Source of the DNA: Telmatactis stephensoni
Taxonomy: Eukaryota; Cnidaria; Anthozoa; Actiniaria; Isophelliidae
Assembly: GCA_029948255.1 (NCBI GenBank)
Contig: JALIZF010001715.1
Location: forward strand, 399,501 to 463,500
DNA length: 64,000 nt
Reading direction: 5' to 3'
Below the pieces are notes generated by a model, which was not told where the DNA came from, did not search any database, and worked only from the letters and a program-made list of their open reading frames with translations. The position numbers and the translations under genes were made by a program. Below are positions 11,538 through 22,037 of the stretch, piece by piece (within the stretch, counting starts at the first letter, position 1; every line of letters begins with the position of its first letter).

Positions 11538-12328
11538 ACTAGACGCACATGTGCGTTCACTCGTGCCCCGGGAGCCCCTTTTAGGAGAGGCTCCAATGAC
11601 CGGCCCCGTTCGTACTCTTCCCCGAGCCGTTTCACGCATTCTTCACCATTCCGAGAAATAGTTAACCGTAACATAAAGACCTTTTTTGAATCGGCTAACT
11701 TAAACTAAAGAATATCTGATTAGACAATTTGTCTGTCAGCAGCTATTAGTGTTTGCCTTTGTCCTTCTATTATCATGCATGAGTATTATATGTCTCCGAC
11801 ATGCAAAAATATTACCTGCGAATATACCAGTTTATGCAACTTTTTATTTCACTATGTATCTGAATTGTTTGCTGTAAAGACTTCTACAAAGGCGTTTTTG
11901 ACACCAATAACAAATCGTGTTTTGTTTCGTTCATGTTTCAGATGTTTTATATATGAATAACAGTATTACGTGACCAAACGCGTCAGGTCAAAATACAAGT
12001 TCCACATGCATGCAATGGTCTGGTACAGAATTTCGATAATAAATTCAGTACAAAAACCTCTCAAGATTTCTTGAATTGAAAAGCTCCATTTTACATTGTT
12101 TGATAAGTGCTGGAAGAGCCTGTCTCTGAAAGCTATTTTCTTTGTAGTCGGCCATCTTGCATTCCTCAAGTTCCTGGCTTGCGTTCGCAGTCGCTCAAAG
12201 GTGATGAATGAAGGGCATTGTTTTTACGTTCTTAACCAATCAGAAGTAGCTGAGGACGAAAAGAGAAAAAGAAAAAAAAAACATTTGCAGTTTATAACTC
12301 GTTCCCGGCCTATGGCCTGGGCACGAGT
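11538..12328 (-). mobile_element. Family I Helitron2-like element, internally deleted
   Basis: Read on the minus strand it begins ACTCGTGCCCAGGCC and ends GGGCACGAGT, then the hairpin ACGCACATGTGCGT, then CTAG. T flanks both sides on that strand. At 791 bp it is shorter than the ~1-kb full copies because an internal segment is missing. Inside, on the minus strand, is the family's AAGATGGCCGAC start context followed by a short open frame, MADYKENSFQRQALPAL, apparently fused across the deletion. Confidence 0.75.
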
Positions 12329-12402
12329 AATAAAGAAAGAAAGTTAACGAAAGCTACTTCTAGACCTCTTTTACTAGCTCGAACACTGACTCGATTAATG
12401 AA

Positions 12403-12407
12403 CTCGT
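12403..12407 (+). repeat. Target-site duplication of the LTR element (left)
   Basis: CTCGT directly precedes the 5' LTR and recurs at 17180-17184 directly after the 3' LTR. Five bp is usual for Ty3/gypsy integrases. Confidence 0.9.
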
Positions 12408-12597
12408 TGTGACGTTATTATATAACCATTGCATGCCAATCATTTACTCATTTATCTATTGTAACATGAGACCCTTTAGTTTTATGTAAGAGCTCTTTAT
12501 GCGAGTAAAGAAGCACACACACGAGTTGTTGTCTCCGTTGTTATTCTATATTTGAGTCTAGTCTCCCTTGAGACCAAGCCGTTTAGAAAACGTTACA
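12408..12597 (+). repeat. 5' LTR
   Basis: 190 bp, starting TGTGACGTTATTATA and ending AACGTTACA. It shows no difference from the 3' LTR in a base-by-base reading. Confidence 0.95.
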
Positions 12598-12610
12598 TGG
12601 TGTCAGAAGT
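12598..12610 (+). promoter_or_regulatory. Primer-binding site
   Basis: TGGTGTCAGAAGT starts immediately after the 5' LTR and begins with TGG, the complement of a tRNA CCA end. From general knowledge the 13 bases fit the 3' end of animal leucine tRNAs; this tRNA assignment is inference. Confidence 0.7.
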
Positions 12611-12694
12611 TAAAGTACCATATCTGAAGAACTTCCTAGTGTTCTTTGTGTGTGTTTTGGGTTTTTCTCGACGACTATCTTCTTCGCACGGAAT

Positions 12695-13630
12695 ATGACT
12701 GACAAGAAAGCCTCGACGTCAGCAACGCAAGAAGTTGTGCATGTTACACAACCCAATCTACCCTTACCGCCTAAACTAGATCTTCGTGGGAATCTAAGTT
12801 CCAACTGGAAGAAATTCAAACGTCTCTGGACCAATTATGAGATTGCTTCACGACTCAGAACTCAAAGCAATGACCTTCGAGTGGCCACGCTTTTGACCTG
12901 TATTGGGCCAGACGTGCTCGATATCTATGATGGTTTGCCGTTCGCCTCAGAAGACGACAAACAAAACATCGATAAAGTTCTGGAGCTCCTGGAGAATTAC
13001 TGTGTTGGTGAGACAAATGAGACCTATGAACGGTATGTTTTCAATAAACGTGACCAACAACAAGGTGAGTCATTTGATACCTATTTGACCTCACTACGCT
13101 CATTAGCCAAAACTTGCAATTTTGGTGAGTTAAAAGACAACTTACTACGAGATCGAATTGTCTTAGGCCTCTTAGACAATAGTACAAGAAAGAAACTGCT
13201 TGCTGAACCAAAACTAACTTTAGAGAAATGCATTAATATCTGTAGAGCAAATGAATCGACAACAAAGCGATTTAAAGATATCACAAGTGATGAAATTCAT
13301 GCTATGCAGACAACGCGTCGCCCGCAGACACGAAACGGAAACCCGCGGCGGAACGTAGGAAACCCGCCACGTAACACAGGAAACCCGCAGCGAAACAACC
13401 CAGTCCCACGTAATAAAGGCCCAGGCCAGGGACAAAACACACAAACGCTGATCAAGTGCAAATTTTGTATGAAGTCACACGTGAGAAAAAAAGAACTGTG
13501 CGCAGCATGGAACAAAACATGTAAAGACTGCGGAGCCCCAAACCACTTTTCGGGTTCCTCGGTCTGCTCTGCAAAACCAGCTAGGCCGAATCCAGCTAGA
13601 AATCGAAGAACAGTCCGTAGATTCGGATGA
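12695..13630 (+). CDS. gag: Gag polyprotein
   Basis: 311 residues from the ATG at 12695 (MTDKKASTSATQEV); the frame is open upstream to 12650 without an ATG. It forms the particle core of the retrotransposon and binds its RNA. The middle has the helical capsid-like region of gypsy Gag proteins (FETYERYVFNKRDQQQGESF-type stretch near residues 105-150), then a basic Arg/Asn/Pro-rich linker (~205-245). Two nucleocapsid zinc knuckles of non-canonical spacing follow: CX2CX3HX6C at ~255-269 and CX2CX4HX6C at ~276-291. The stop at 13628-13630 lies inside the pol reading frame, which is +1 relative to gag. Confidence 0.9.
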   Translation: MTDKKASTSATQEVVHVTQPNLPLPPKLDLRGNLSSNWKKFKRLWTNYEIASRLRTQSNDLRVATLLTCIGPDVLDIYDGLPFASEDDKQNIDKVLELLENYCVGETNETYERYVFNKRDQQQGESFDTYLTSLRSLAKTCNFGELKDNLLRDRIVLGLLDNSTRKKLLAEPKLTLEKCINICRANESTTKRFKDITSDEIHAMQTTRRPQTRNGNPRRNVGNPPRNTGNPQRNNPVPRNKGPGQGQNTQTLIKCKFCMKSHVRKKELCAAWNKTCKDCGAPNHFSGSSVCSAKPARPNPARNRRTVRRFG

Positions 13631-16600
13631 TGATTACTTCTTTTATGTGGAATCTGTAGACGCAATCGATGCAGCAGATTGCCCGCGCAAGATTTTTGCG
13701 ACAATGCGCCTTTTAGATAATGATGTGCGATTCCAACTTGACTGCGGTGCTACCGTAAACATTCTACCAGTCGATAAATACAAGCAAATTGCCAATGATC
13801 CAGCGCTCAACAAGTTGAACAACACAACTAAAACACTGCAGATGTTCAATAAAACTACCCTGAAAACACTAGGAACTGTAAACATCAAAACTGTCAATCC
13901 TAAGAACAGTGATGCTCTTTCACTCGAGTTTGTCCTAGTGAAAGAGGGCCACATGCCCATACTAGGTGCTCAAGCAATACAGCTATTTCAGCTTATCACT
14001 GTCAACTTAGACAACATCATGTCCCTTGACACCCCTGCTCTCAACAATGATCTAATAGACGAGTTCCAAGATGTTTTTGACGGAGACGGAAAGCTCCAGG
14101 ATAAGTTACACCTCGAGGTAGACAAAACAGTTCCCCCGGTGGTCCTCCCTGTGCGCAAGGTCCCGTTCGCCCTTAAAGAGTCGCTAAAGGACGAACTAGA
14201 CCGCCTAGTAAAGAAAGGCATATTAGTTCCTGTAGATGTCCCTACTGACTGGGTATCATCGATGGTAGTCGCAACGCGAAGAAATGGCAAGATACGTCTC
14301 TGTATCGACCCAAAGCCTCTTAATAAGGCCCTCAAGAGGAACCACTACCCTCTACCTTTGTTTGACGACCTTCTCGCTCAACTGACAGACGCGAAGGTGT
14401 TCTCTGTCCTTGATGCCAAGAACGGTTTCTGGCATGTCCAACTAGATGACGAAAGCAGTCTGCTGACCACTTTTGGAACCCCCTGGGGCCGATATCGTTG
14501 GACTCGCATGCCATTCGGGATCTCCCCAGCGCCCGAAGAGTTCCAAAGAAGGCTTGATAACGCCTTTCAAGGCCTTAATGGTGTTATGCCGATCTTCGAC
14601 GACACCCTGGTCTTCGGTGTCGGTAAAACCGAAAGAGACGCAATGGACGACCACGATAGGAAACTCAAAGCTCTACTACAGCGATGCCGGGACAAGGGCA
14701 TTAAATTGAACAAAGAAAAGCTAAAGCTTCGACGAAAAGAAGTAGAATTCATGGGCCACGTCATTTCAGCCGATGGCTTGAAACCAGATCCAGCCAAGAT
14801 CCAAGGGATCAACGAAATGCCGTCGCCAACCTGCAAACAAGATGTGAAACGTCTGCTTGGAATGCTAAACTACCTACAACGTTTTGCAACAAACCTGTCA
14901 GAACTGACAGCCCCACTCAGAGACCTTCTTAAAGAAGATGTCCACTTCCGATGGGATGCTACCCATGAACGAAGTTTCTCTGCCATCAAGAAAGTTATCT
15001 CCGAGGCTCCCGTCCTCAAATTCTTTGATCCTAAAGCGAGTGTCGAAATCCAATGCGACGCATCAGACAGAGGTCTTGGTGCGTGTCTCATGCAGAATGG
15101 CCAGCCAGTAGCCTATGCATCTCGCTCCATGACGGAAACAGAATCTCACTACGCGCAAATTGAGAAAGAAATGTTGGCAATCGTCTTTGCCGTCGAAAGA
15201 TTTGAACAGTGCGTCTACGGCCGACCAGTAAAGGTTCAGTCTGACCACAAGCCCCTCGAGAGCATATTTAAGAAAAGTCTGATCAGTGCTCCCAAGAGAC
15301 TGCAACGTATGCTCTTAAGACTACAGAAGTTTGACTTAGACGTCACGTATAAGAAAGGAACAGAAATGGTATTGGCCGACACACTTAGCAGAGCATACAG
15401 AGTGCCCTCAGAAACAGAGATGACAGCATCTACGTTGAGAGGTGAAACAGAACGAGACGTAGAAGTCATCAACATGACTCAATACCTACCCGTTTCAGAA
15501 GCTACACAAACTAAGATCCAAGCGGAAACGGAAGCAGACCTCACACTGAGGGAGCTAAAGGCAGTAATTAGACAAGGTTGGCCTATACAAAAATCAGAAG
15601 TAGCAGTATCCATCCATGACTACTTCCCATTTAGGGATGAGCTGACCCTGCAGAATGGCCTCATCTTTAAAGGAGAAAGGCTTGTTGTCCCCACCGCCCT
15701 AAGGGACAGTATGCTACTAAAGCTACACTCCAGCCACATAGGCATCCAAGGATGTATACGCAGAGCAAGAGAAGCTCTCTATTGGCCCGGCTTGAATAAG
15801 GATGTAGAAAACTACATTTCTCAGTGTGAAACATGCAACAAGTACCAACTAGAACAGGGGAAAGAACCAATGATCAGCCATCAGATCCCGTCCCGACCGT
15901 GGGAAAAGGTGGCAACGGACCTGTTCCACCTCGAGAACAGAGATTTCCTCATCACAGTCGACTACTACTCCAACTACTTCGAAGTCGACAAACTAGCATC
16001 CAAGACAGCGAAAGAAGTCATTGGTAAGCTTAAATCCCATTTTGCAAGGCATGGGATCCCTGACCAAGTCATCTCAGACAACGGTCCGCCATATTCATCT
16101 GCTGAGTTCGAGGAGTTTGCGCGTGCTTACGCATTCGACCACGTAACGAGCTCACCGACCTACCCACAGTCTAACGGCAAGGTAGAGAATGCAGTGAACA
16201 CGGCAAAAAGGCTAATGAGGAAAGCCTTGGAGACTCACAAAGATCCTTATCTGGCACTTCTTGATTGGAGGAACACTCCATCAGAAGGAATCAACGCATC
16301 GCCAGCGCAGAGGATTTTCGGACGTCGTACCAAAACCCTCCTACCAACCTCAACGCAACTGCTCAAGCCTAAGGTACCTGCCAACATCGATCTCAAACTC
16401 AAAGGGCAGAAGGCCAGACAAACTTACTATTACAACCGCGGTACCAAAGAACTACAAGAACTCCAACCAGGAGACACAGTGCGTATTGCGCCGCCCCAAA
16501 GTCTAGGCAGCCGAAAACCCTGGAGGAAAGCGGAAGTTGAAAGGCAAGTAGACATACGATCCTACGAAGTACGCACAGAAGACGGAAGAGTGTTCCGTAG

Positions 16601-16871
16601 GAACCGTCGTCAACTACGTCTGACCAAGGAAGTAATGCCGAAGCCAACAGTTGACGAGCCACTTCCACCTCCACCTAGGCACCAACCGCCAGCCCCTGTG
16701 ACAACACCGAAACCGCAAACGACTGCGCAGATAAAACCGGCAGCAGAAGTACCAAAACCTGACGCAAGCTGTCCAGCAACACCTAAGATAGATACAGCTG
16801 CAAAGCCACCAGGTGCACTAGTTGTCACCAGAAGCGGAAGAGTTGTAAAGCCACCAGATCGTTTCAAGTAA
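13485..16871 (+). CDS. pol: Pol polyprotein (protease, RT, RNase H, integrase)
   Basis: The frame is open from 13485, overlaps the end of gag by ~146 nt, and has no early ATG; a GTG at 13647 is probably not a start. Numbering from 13647: protease with FQLDCGATVNI, where the catalytic triplet is DCG (32-34) rather than DSG/DTG; reverse transcriptase with its active site as IFDD (316-319); RNase H with D471 in QCDASDRG; integrase with an N-terminal HHCC finger (HSSHIG...CETC), catalytic D758, D811 and E847 (DD35E) and a GPY/F-like module; then a proline-rich tail. It copies element RNA to DNA and integrates it. All domains are uninterrupted. Confidence 0.93.
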   Translation, partial: EKKNCAQHGTKHVKTAEPQTTFRVPRSALQNQLGRIQLEIEEQSVDSDDDYFFYVESVDAIDAADCPRKIFATMRLLDNDVRFQLDCGATVNILPVDKYKQIANDPALNKLNNTTKTLQMFNKTTLKTLGTVNIKTVNPKNSDALSLEFVLVKEGHMPILGAQAIQLFQLITVNLDNIMSLDTPALNNDLIDEFQDVFDGDGKLQDKLHLEVDKTVPPVVLPVRKVPFALKESLKDELDRLVKKGILVPVDVPTDWVSSMVVATRRNGKIRLCIDPKPLNKALKRNHYPLPLFDDLLAQLTDAKVFSVLDAKNGFWHVQLDDESSLLTTFGTPWGRYRWTRMPFGISPAPEEFQRRLDNAFQGLNGVMPIFDDTLVFGVGKTERDAMDDHDRKLKALLQRCRDKGIKLNKEKLKLRRKEVEFMGHVISADGLKPDPAKIQGINEMPSPTCKQDVKRLLGMLNYLQRFATNLSELTAPLRDLLKEDVHFRWDATHERSFSAIKKVISEAPVLKFFDPKASVEIQCDASDRGLGACLMQNGQPVAYASRSMTETESHYAQIEKEMLAIVFAVERFEQCVYGRPVKVQSDHKPLESIFKKSLISAPKRLQRMLLRLQKFDLDVTYKKGTEMVLADTLSRAYRVPSETEMTASTLRGETERDVEVINMTQYLPVSEATQTKIQAETEADLTLRELKAVIRQGWPIQKSEVAVSIHDYFPFRDELTLQNGLIFKGERLVVPTALRDSMLLKLHSSHIGIQGCIRRAREALYWPGLNKDVENYISQCETCNKYQLEQGKEPMISHQIPSRPWEKVATDLFHLENRDFLITVDYYSNYFEVDKLASKTAKEVIGKLKSHFARHGIPDQVISDNGPPYSSAEFEEFARAYAFDHVTSSPTYPQSNGKVENAVNTAKRLMRKALETHKDPYLALLDWRNTPSEGINASPAQRIFGRRTKTLLPTSTQLLKPKVPANIDLKLKGQKARQTYYYNRGTKELQELQPGDTVRIAPPQSLGSRKPWRKAEVERQVDIRSYEVRTEDGRVFRRNRRQLRLTKEVMPKPTVDEPLPPPPRHQPPAPVTTPKPQTTAQIKPAAEVPKPDASCPATPKIDTAAKPPGALVVTRSGRVVKPPDRFK

Positions 16872-16978
16872 CTGTTGTAAACATTATACCGGACTGAGAC
16901 ATTGATTTGCATTTCATTATTATGTAGGACAGTGACATTTAGTTTATCATATTCTTTATTTTCTTCTTTTCTCTCTAT

Positions 16979-16989
16979 GGAAGGGGAGA
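16979..16989 (+). promoter_or_regulatory. Polypurine tract
   Basis: GGAAGGGGAGA lies immediately before the 3' LTR, the expected plus-strand primer site. Confidence 0.85.
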
Positions 16990-17179
16990 TGTGACGTTAT
17001 TATATAACCATTGCATGCCAATCATTTACTCATTTATCTATTGTAACATGAGACCCTTTAGTTTTATGTAAGAGCTCTTTATGCGAGTAAAGAAGCACAC
17101 ACACGAGTTGTTGTCTCCGTTGTTATTCTATATTTGAGTCTAGTCTCCCTTGAGACCAAGCCGTTTAGAAAACGTTACA
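16990..17179 (+). repeat. 3' LTR
   Basis: 190 bp, apparently identical to the 5' LTR, followed by the TSD CTCGT at 17180-17184. Confidence 0.95.
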
Positions 17180-17184
17180 CTCGT

Positions 17185-17790
17185 GTTCTCCACACTAAAC
17201 ACGCCACCTAAACACGCCACTTCAAGTTTGACGTCCTTTAGCTTAATTGTCAAATAAGCCATAAGTAACCGAAAATTTGAATTTGATTTATACTTCGTCA
17301 TCAAAAATCAAGTTAGTAAGAATATTCACTGCCAGTGATATCATATCATGTCGACGGCAAAAGGTCAAGTGGCTTATGTCCTCTACAACCAATCAGAAAC
17401 ACAGACATCAGTCGCTACAGCTCGCTACAGGAAATGAGCAAACAGCCAATCAGTAGTATACAGAATGGGGATTCTACGTCGGGCGCGCGGATCAGGGCGG
17501 ATTTGCGGATCCGCCATGGGAGTGACGTAATGACTATTCTGGGGACTACTGTGATGACGTCAACTTGACGTCACATCCGTAAGAGCCAATCAGAAGACCC
17601 CTCTGGTTCGTTCGAATACGTCATATCTATTTTTAGAACTGCCGTGCAGTATCGGCACAGATCATGTTTTTGCCGAAGTGGCTCCGATACCCCGGGATCA
17701 GTTCGGTACCACCCCGGTACGACCAAAGCGATCTAACGTTCTCTATTTTTAGAACTCCGATCGTTCGTTGTAGTTTAGTTCTTGTTTATT
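17185..17790. other. Unassigned intergenic DNA
   Basis: No gene recognised. TGACGT words are clustered at 17522-17575 (GACGTCAACTTGACGTCAC), and TATTTTTAGAACT occurs twice (near 17629 and 17744). Neither is enough to call a regulatory element. Confidence 0.35.
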
Positions 17791-18177
17791 ACTCGTGCCC
17801 AGGCCTTAAGGCCGGGAACGAGTTATAAACTGCAAATGTTTTTTACTCGTGCCCAGGCCTTTTGGCCGGGTACGAGTTATAAACTCCAAATGTTTCTTTT
17901 TTTTCTTTTTTTCCTGTCGTCGTCCACGAGAATGCGGCATTCTTGCGCAATCGGTCACGTGTCACAGCTCCTGATTGGGTAAGAGCGCAAGAAACAATGC
18001 CCTTCATTCATCACCTGACAATATATAGATTAGAGCGTTGAAGCATGGCGGGTTCACTGCTCTTCTGCAGTTCTAGCTTTTCATTACTTGTACTGCTTAT
18101 TTATAGTCTTTGGAATTCACACAATATTACAGAAGGATCTGTAAATGATGGTAGCTTATTTGTGGCTATTGGTTTGA

Positions 18178-20673
18178 ATGTTTCCTGGACGCAACAGTGG
18201 TCTTGGTAGGAACTCACGTGTTAGAATAGTGCCGCCATATTTAAAGCTCCAAGCAGGATTATTTGTTACTAAGGTTGGTTTGTCAGCTCTCTCGCTGGTG
18301 TTGCTATCAGGAGATGTTAGTCTGAATCCTGGTCCTCTCGCCACAATTACAAACGTTCACGTTTCTCCTTCTGTGGTTAATGGTGAGACCGACGAAGATT
18401 TTAGTTCCTCCGATGATGATGCCTTTAATTACGACTCTGACTCTACGAGTGATTCGTGTTCAGTAAATTCAAGTTTTGGCTGTAATCCCTACCCTGACTT
18501 TAATTTAAATCTTGGTAGAAAGGGTATACGTTTCGGTACATGGAACGTTAACAGGTTGACAACTTCAAAAGTGGATCAAATAAAACTGTATTTACTTGGA
18601 CATGAAAATCAGCCACAGGTCGACATCTTGTCTATCAACGAAACTTTCTTAAAGCCTAATTTACCAGACTCTCTGTTTTCCGTTCCTGGATTCAGCTTAC
18701 ATCGCCGTGATCGCAAAGGGAAAAGAAAAGGTGGTGGAGTTTTAGTTTATGTGAACGATAGAATTAAACATCGCAGGAGGACAGATCTTGAGTCTATTGA
18801 CATTGAAGCGGTGTGGCTGGACATTTTTCCTTTTAAATCAAATCGCCCAATTTTATTTTGTGGAATTTATCGACCTCCTTCGTATAGTAAAGACGACGAT
18901 TTGGTTATAGAAAAGATGTTTGAAGCAGCTTATTTATTGAATCGAGAAACTATCCTGGTTGGAGATATGAATGTAAATTATTTATCAACTTCATTCAAAA
19001 AACATCCATTGGCGCGTGCACTTTCAAGCATGAGCTTTAGTCAGATTGTTACAAAGGTGACAAGACCAGTCAGCGGAACGTGTATCGATCACGTGTATAC
19101 GAACTGTCCCCGGAGGATTCAATCCATTATTCTAAAGGACATTGGTCTAGCTGATCACTTACCAGTATTTGGAGTTCGTTTATACAAAACCAATTCTTCA
19201 GATTCCGATTCCAAAAAGCCATGTAAAATAACTTTTCGTAACATGAAACATTTCAATCCATCCAGTTTCATAGCAACCCTTAAAGAAATACCTTGGAGCA
19301 CTGCCTTCGTGTTTGATGAAATTAGTGATATACTGGGTGCCTGGGAATCCTTGTTTAACAAAGCTTTGGATAACCATTGCCCATGGCGTGTAAAAAAGGT
19401 AGCACATAAAAACCAGGCTCCCTGGATGACTGATGGAATTTTGAAACAGCTTCAGGAAAGGGACACGCTCCTAAAAAAAGCTAAGGAAACGTTATTGGCT
19501 TCTGATTGGGATAACTATAAAGGTGCTAGAAATAAAGTGGTCAATATGATAACGAGTGCGAAGTACAAGTTCTACAACAAATGTTTTGACAACAGTAAAA
19601 ACAATTCAAAGAACATTTGGAAAACTATCAAAACATTAATGGGTGATAATTCTAAATCTTCAAGAATTGCAGATGCAATGGACCATGACGACTCAGGCTA
19701 TCGTCTAGTTGACAAATTTAATAGACATTTTGCTTCAGTAGCTGATCAGCTAAGGAATCTTTTGCCAGATGTTACTTTTGACATCTCTAAACTGGAATGT
19801 TTCGTTCTCTCCAGAAAGGATCCTGAAGTCAAATTTACAATTCCACCAGTAACCAGGACTTCTGTATTGGACAGTCTTATTGGCCTTAAAACCAACAAGG
19901 CAATGGGCGTTGATAATCTTAGCGCAAGATTATTGAAGACATCCGCACCAGCTATTGCTGCTTCTGTTACAAGACTCTTGAACTGTTCAATTGAATCAGG
20001 TGTTTTTCCAGAGCAATGGAAGATAGCTAAAGTGAAACCTTTGTTTAAGTCTGGCGATCGAGACGATGTTAATAATTATCGCCCAATTTCAATACTACCT
20101 GTTCTATCGAAGATTCTTGAGCGACACGTTCACAACCATTTGTATGATTACCTAACAGCTAACAATCTGCTTTACCCTTTACAATCAGGTTTTAGAAGAT
20201 ATCATGGGACTGAGACTGCTTTGATTAGAGTTATCGATAATCTATTATTCAATCTGGATAAAAACCGCGCGAGCGGTTTAGTCCTTATAGATTATCGGAA
20301 AGCGTTTGACATGGTCGATCGTGATATCCTGATGGAGAAGTTAATGGCTTATGGAGTGTCCGACAGCTCAGCAAGATGGTTCAAGTCGTATCTTAGTGAT
20401 CGGTACCAACTTGTTTCCATTGAAGATTGTAACTCGGACCGCGTTTGCGTGAATTACGGCGTACCACAAGGAAGTATTTTAGGTCCTTTGCTTTTTGTAA
20501 TATTTATTAATGACTTGCCACTGTATGTCAACACTACTGGTGTCAACTTGGACCTATATGCTGATGACACTACGCTCTCATTTTCTACCGACGTGGACTC
20601 TATTGACTCTCTCCAAGGAACATTATCAATTGCAATAAAGAATGTTGAAGAATGGATCGACTCACAGCAATAA
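18178..20673 (+). pseudogene. LINE endonuclease-reverse transcriptase ORF, N-terminal part
   Basis: 831 codons from ATG 18178. Residues 45-53 read GDVSLNPGP after a hydrophobic run (SALSLVLLS), a 2A-like ribosome-skipping motif with Ser where consensus has Glu. An acidic Ser/Asp linker follows. An APE-type endonuclease begins near 120 (GTWNVNRL; INETFL; GDMNVN; GTCIDHVYTN; LADHLPVF). The reverse transcriptase has NYRPISILP, DYRKAFDMVD, GVPQGSILGP and the catalytic LYADDTTL. The frame stops at 20671-20673, but homologous sequence goes on in another frame (20642-20840) and, after the MITE, at 21427-22037. The break is a frameshift. Confidence 0.88.
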
Positions 20674-20834
20674 ATTGTCCTTGAATGGTTCCAAAACAAA
20701 GTCATTACTGGTGACTGGAAAACGTCTTTCTAAGAGACTACCATCAAATTACAAACTGAACTTAGTTACTACTGGAGGAGAATCATTGGAACAAGTGGAT
20801 TCAGCTAAGTTGCTTGGTATAGACATTGACCATG
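20674..20834 (+). pseudogene. LINE ORF continuation, frame-shifted
   Basis: The +1-shifted frame continues the thumb region (NKLSLNGSKTKSLLV, SAKLLGIDID) up to the MITE. This confirms that the stop at 20671 is secondary and not the natural end of the protein. Confidence 0.75.
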
Positions 20835-21423
20835 ACGAACTTATACCGCCTAAAAAATGCGCTCCGGGAGTCTATCGAAAATATGTCTTGCTATGGAGAT
20901 AATCCCTAGTCATTTTCGTTTGTGGTTCGCTATGTTGTACATAAGTGAGAACGTGTCAATTGGATTATAAGGTCTAGCTAAAAGCATTGACGTTTTGCCT
21001 GTTTACTATTAGCCGAAAGATAGGAAAGTATTAATAAAACAAATAACTAAGGTCCAGTTATGATTTTTAATGCTACGGGGTATTCACTGAAGAGTCGCTC
21101 CCGATCGTGATATTTACATTCGTGAGGAATTAAACTCAATTTACTTTTATTTTACTAAGCTATTCGGGACCTCGACCAGCTCATTGTAAATTGTGAACGA
21201 CATTTCGGCAGCGAATCAAACAGTGTTTCCAGTTGTTTGTTCCATAACAAACTATTTATATCAACGATGACAGATAAGAAACGGACACAAGGCTTTCTGA
21301 TGTTCAGGGTGCTGAGGATTATAACGCCTCGGCCTAGCTCAAAACCAAAAACATACCAAACATTCCACTTTGAAATCCGGATCCCAGCGGGGACACCGCA
21401 TTTTTTAGGGGGTATAAGTTCGT
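20835..21423. mobile_element. 589-bp TIR element inserted in the LINE
   Basis: The ends are 27-bp inverted repeats with one mismatch, ACGAACTTATACCNCCTAAA reading inward. CATG at 20831-20834 and 21424-21427 is a candidate 4-bp duplication. No transposase and no substantial ORF. The inferred empty site does not restore the LINE frame perfectly (about 2 nt extra), so the boundary may be off by a few bases or the LINE had already decayed. Confidence 0.75.
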
Positions 21424-22037
21424 CATGTGATCTATCTTTTTCTACTTATGTAGATAAGCTGTGTAGTAAACTTTCTCAAAGAATAGGTATTTTAAATAAG
21501 ATCAAGAGATGTTTGCCTTTTCACCAAAGAGTTTTATATTATAATGCTATGATAAAGCCAATATTTAATTATGGTAATGTAGCCTGGCAGTCTCTATGTT
21601 CAAAGGAATCATTATTAAGAATTCTTCGCTTACAAAAAAGAGCAGCCAGGGTTACAATGGACGCTGAATTAAGGACATCATCTGTTACTTTATTTAATAA
21701 GCTACAGTGGTTACCCTTTTACAATGATACTAAAATAGCCAAATGTACTTTACTTTATAAAAGAGCTCAACTTACTGTACCCGAATATTTTATAGATTCT
21801 ATTAAGTTAAATAGTTGTATTCATAAACGAAACACTAGGTTTTGTAATTATAATTTTGTTACTCCAAAATATCAAAGAGTATCAGAGGGTGGGAGATCTT
21901 TTGTAGTAACGGCTATTCAATTATGGAATAGCTTAACATCAGACCTTAAGAAGCAATCATCACTTAAGTCATTTAAAAGTAAAATGTGGATGAGCATTTT
22001 TGATGAGCAACGTTCAATATCTCATTTTGATCCTTAA
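21424..22037 (+). pseudogene. LINE ORF C-terminal part
   Basis: From just after the MITE the frame reads DLSFSTYVDKLCSKLSQRIG and goes on for ~200 residues (KPIFNYGNVAWQS, RLQKRAARV, LWNSLTSDLK) to TAA at 22035-22037. This is the conserved C-terminal region of CR1/L2-like RT proteins. The apparent start at 21237 lies inside the MITE and is not real. Confidence 0.8.

Larger units (their letters stand above)
12408..17179 (+). mobile_element. Complete Ty3/gypsy LTR retrotransposon
   Basis: The 4772-bp element has two 190-bp LTRs (12408-12597, 16990-17179) that look identical by eye, TG..CA ends, a perfect 5-bp TSD, a primer-binding site, gag, pol and a purine tract. Domain order protease, RT, RNase H, integrase places it in Ty3/gypsy. 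Identical LTRs and open reading frames mean a recent insertion; it may still be competent, though this cannot be shown from sequence alone. There is no third (envelope-like) ORF. It lies in its own flank just beyond the family I copy at 11538-12328. Confidence 0.95.

Noticed and set aside
13297..16912. Minus-strand frames of 67-135 codons opposite gag and pol
   Set aside because: Antisense shadows of well-supported retrotransposon genes.
21237..21423. ATG at 21237 as start of a separate 266-aa protein
   Set aside because: The first ~60 codons lie in the MITE; the rest is the C-terminal part of the interrupted LINE protein.
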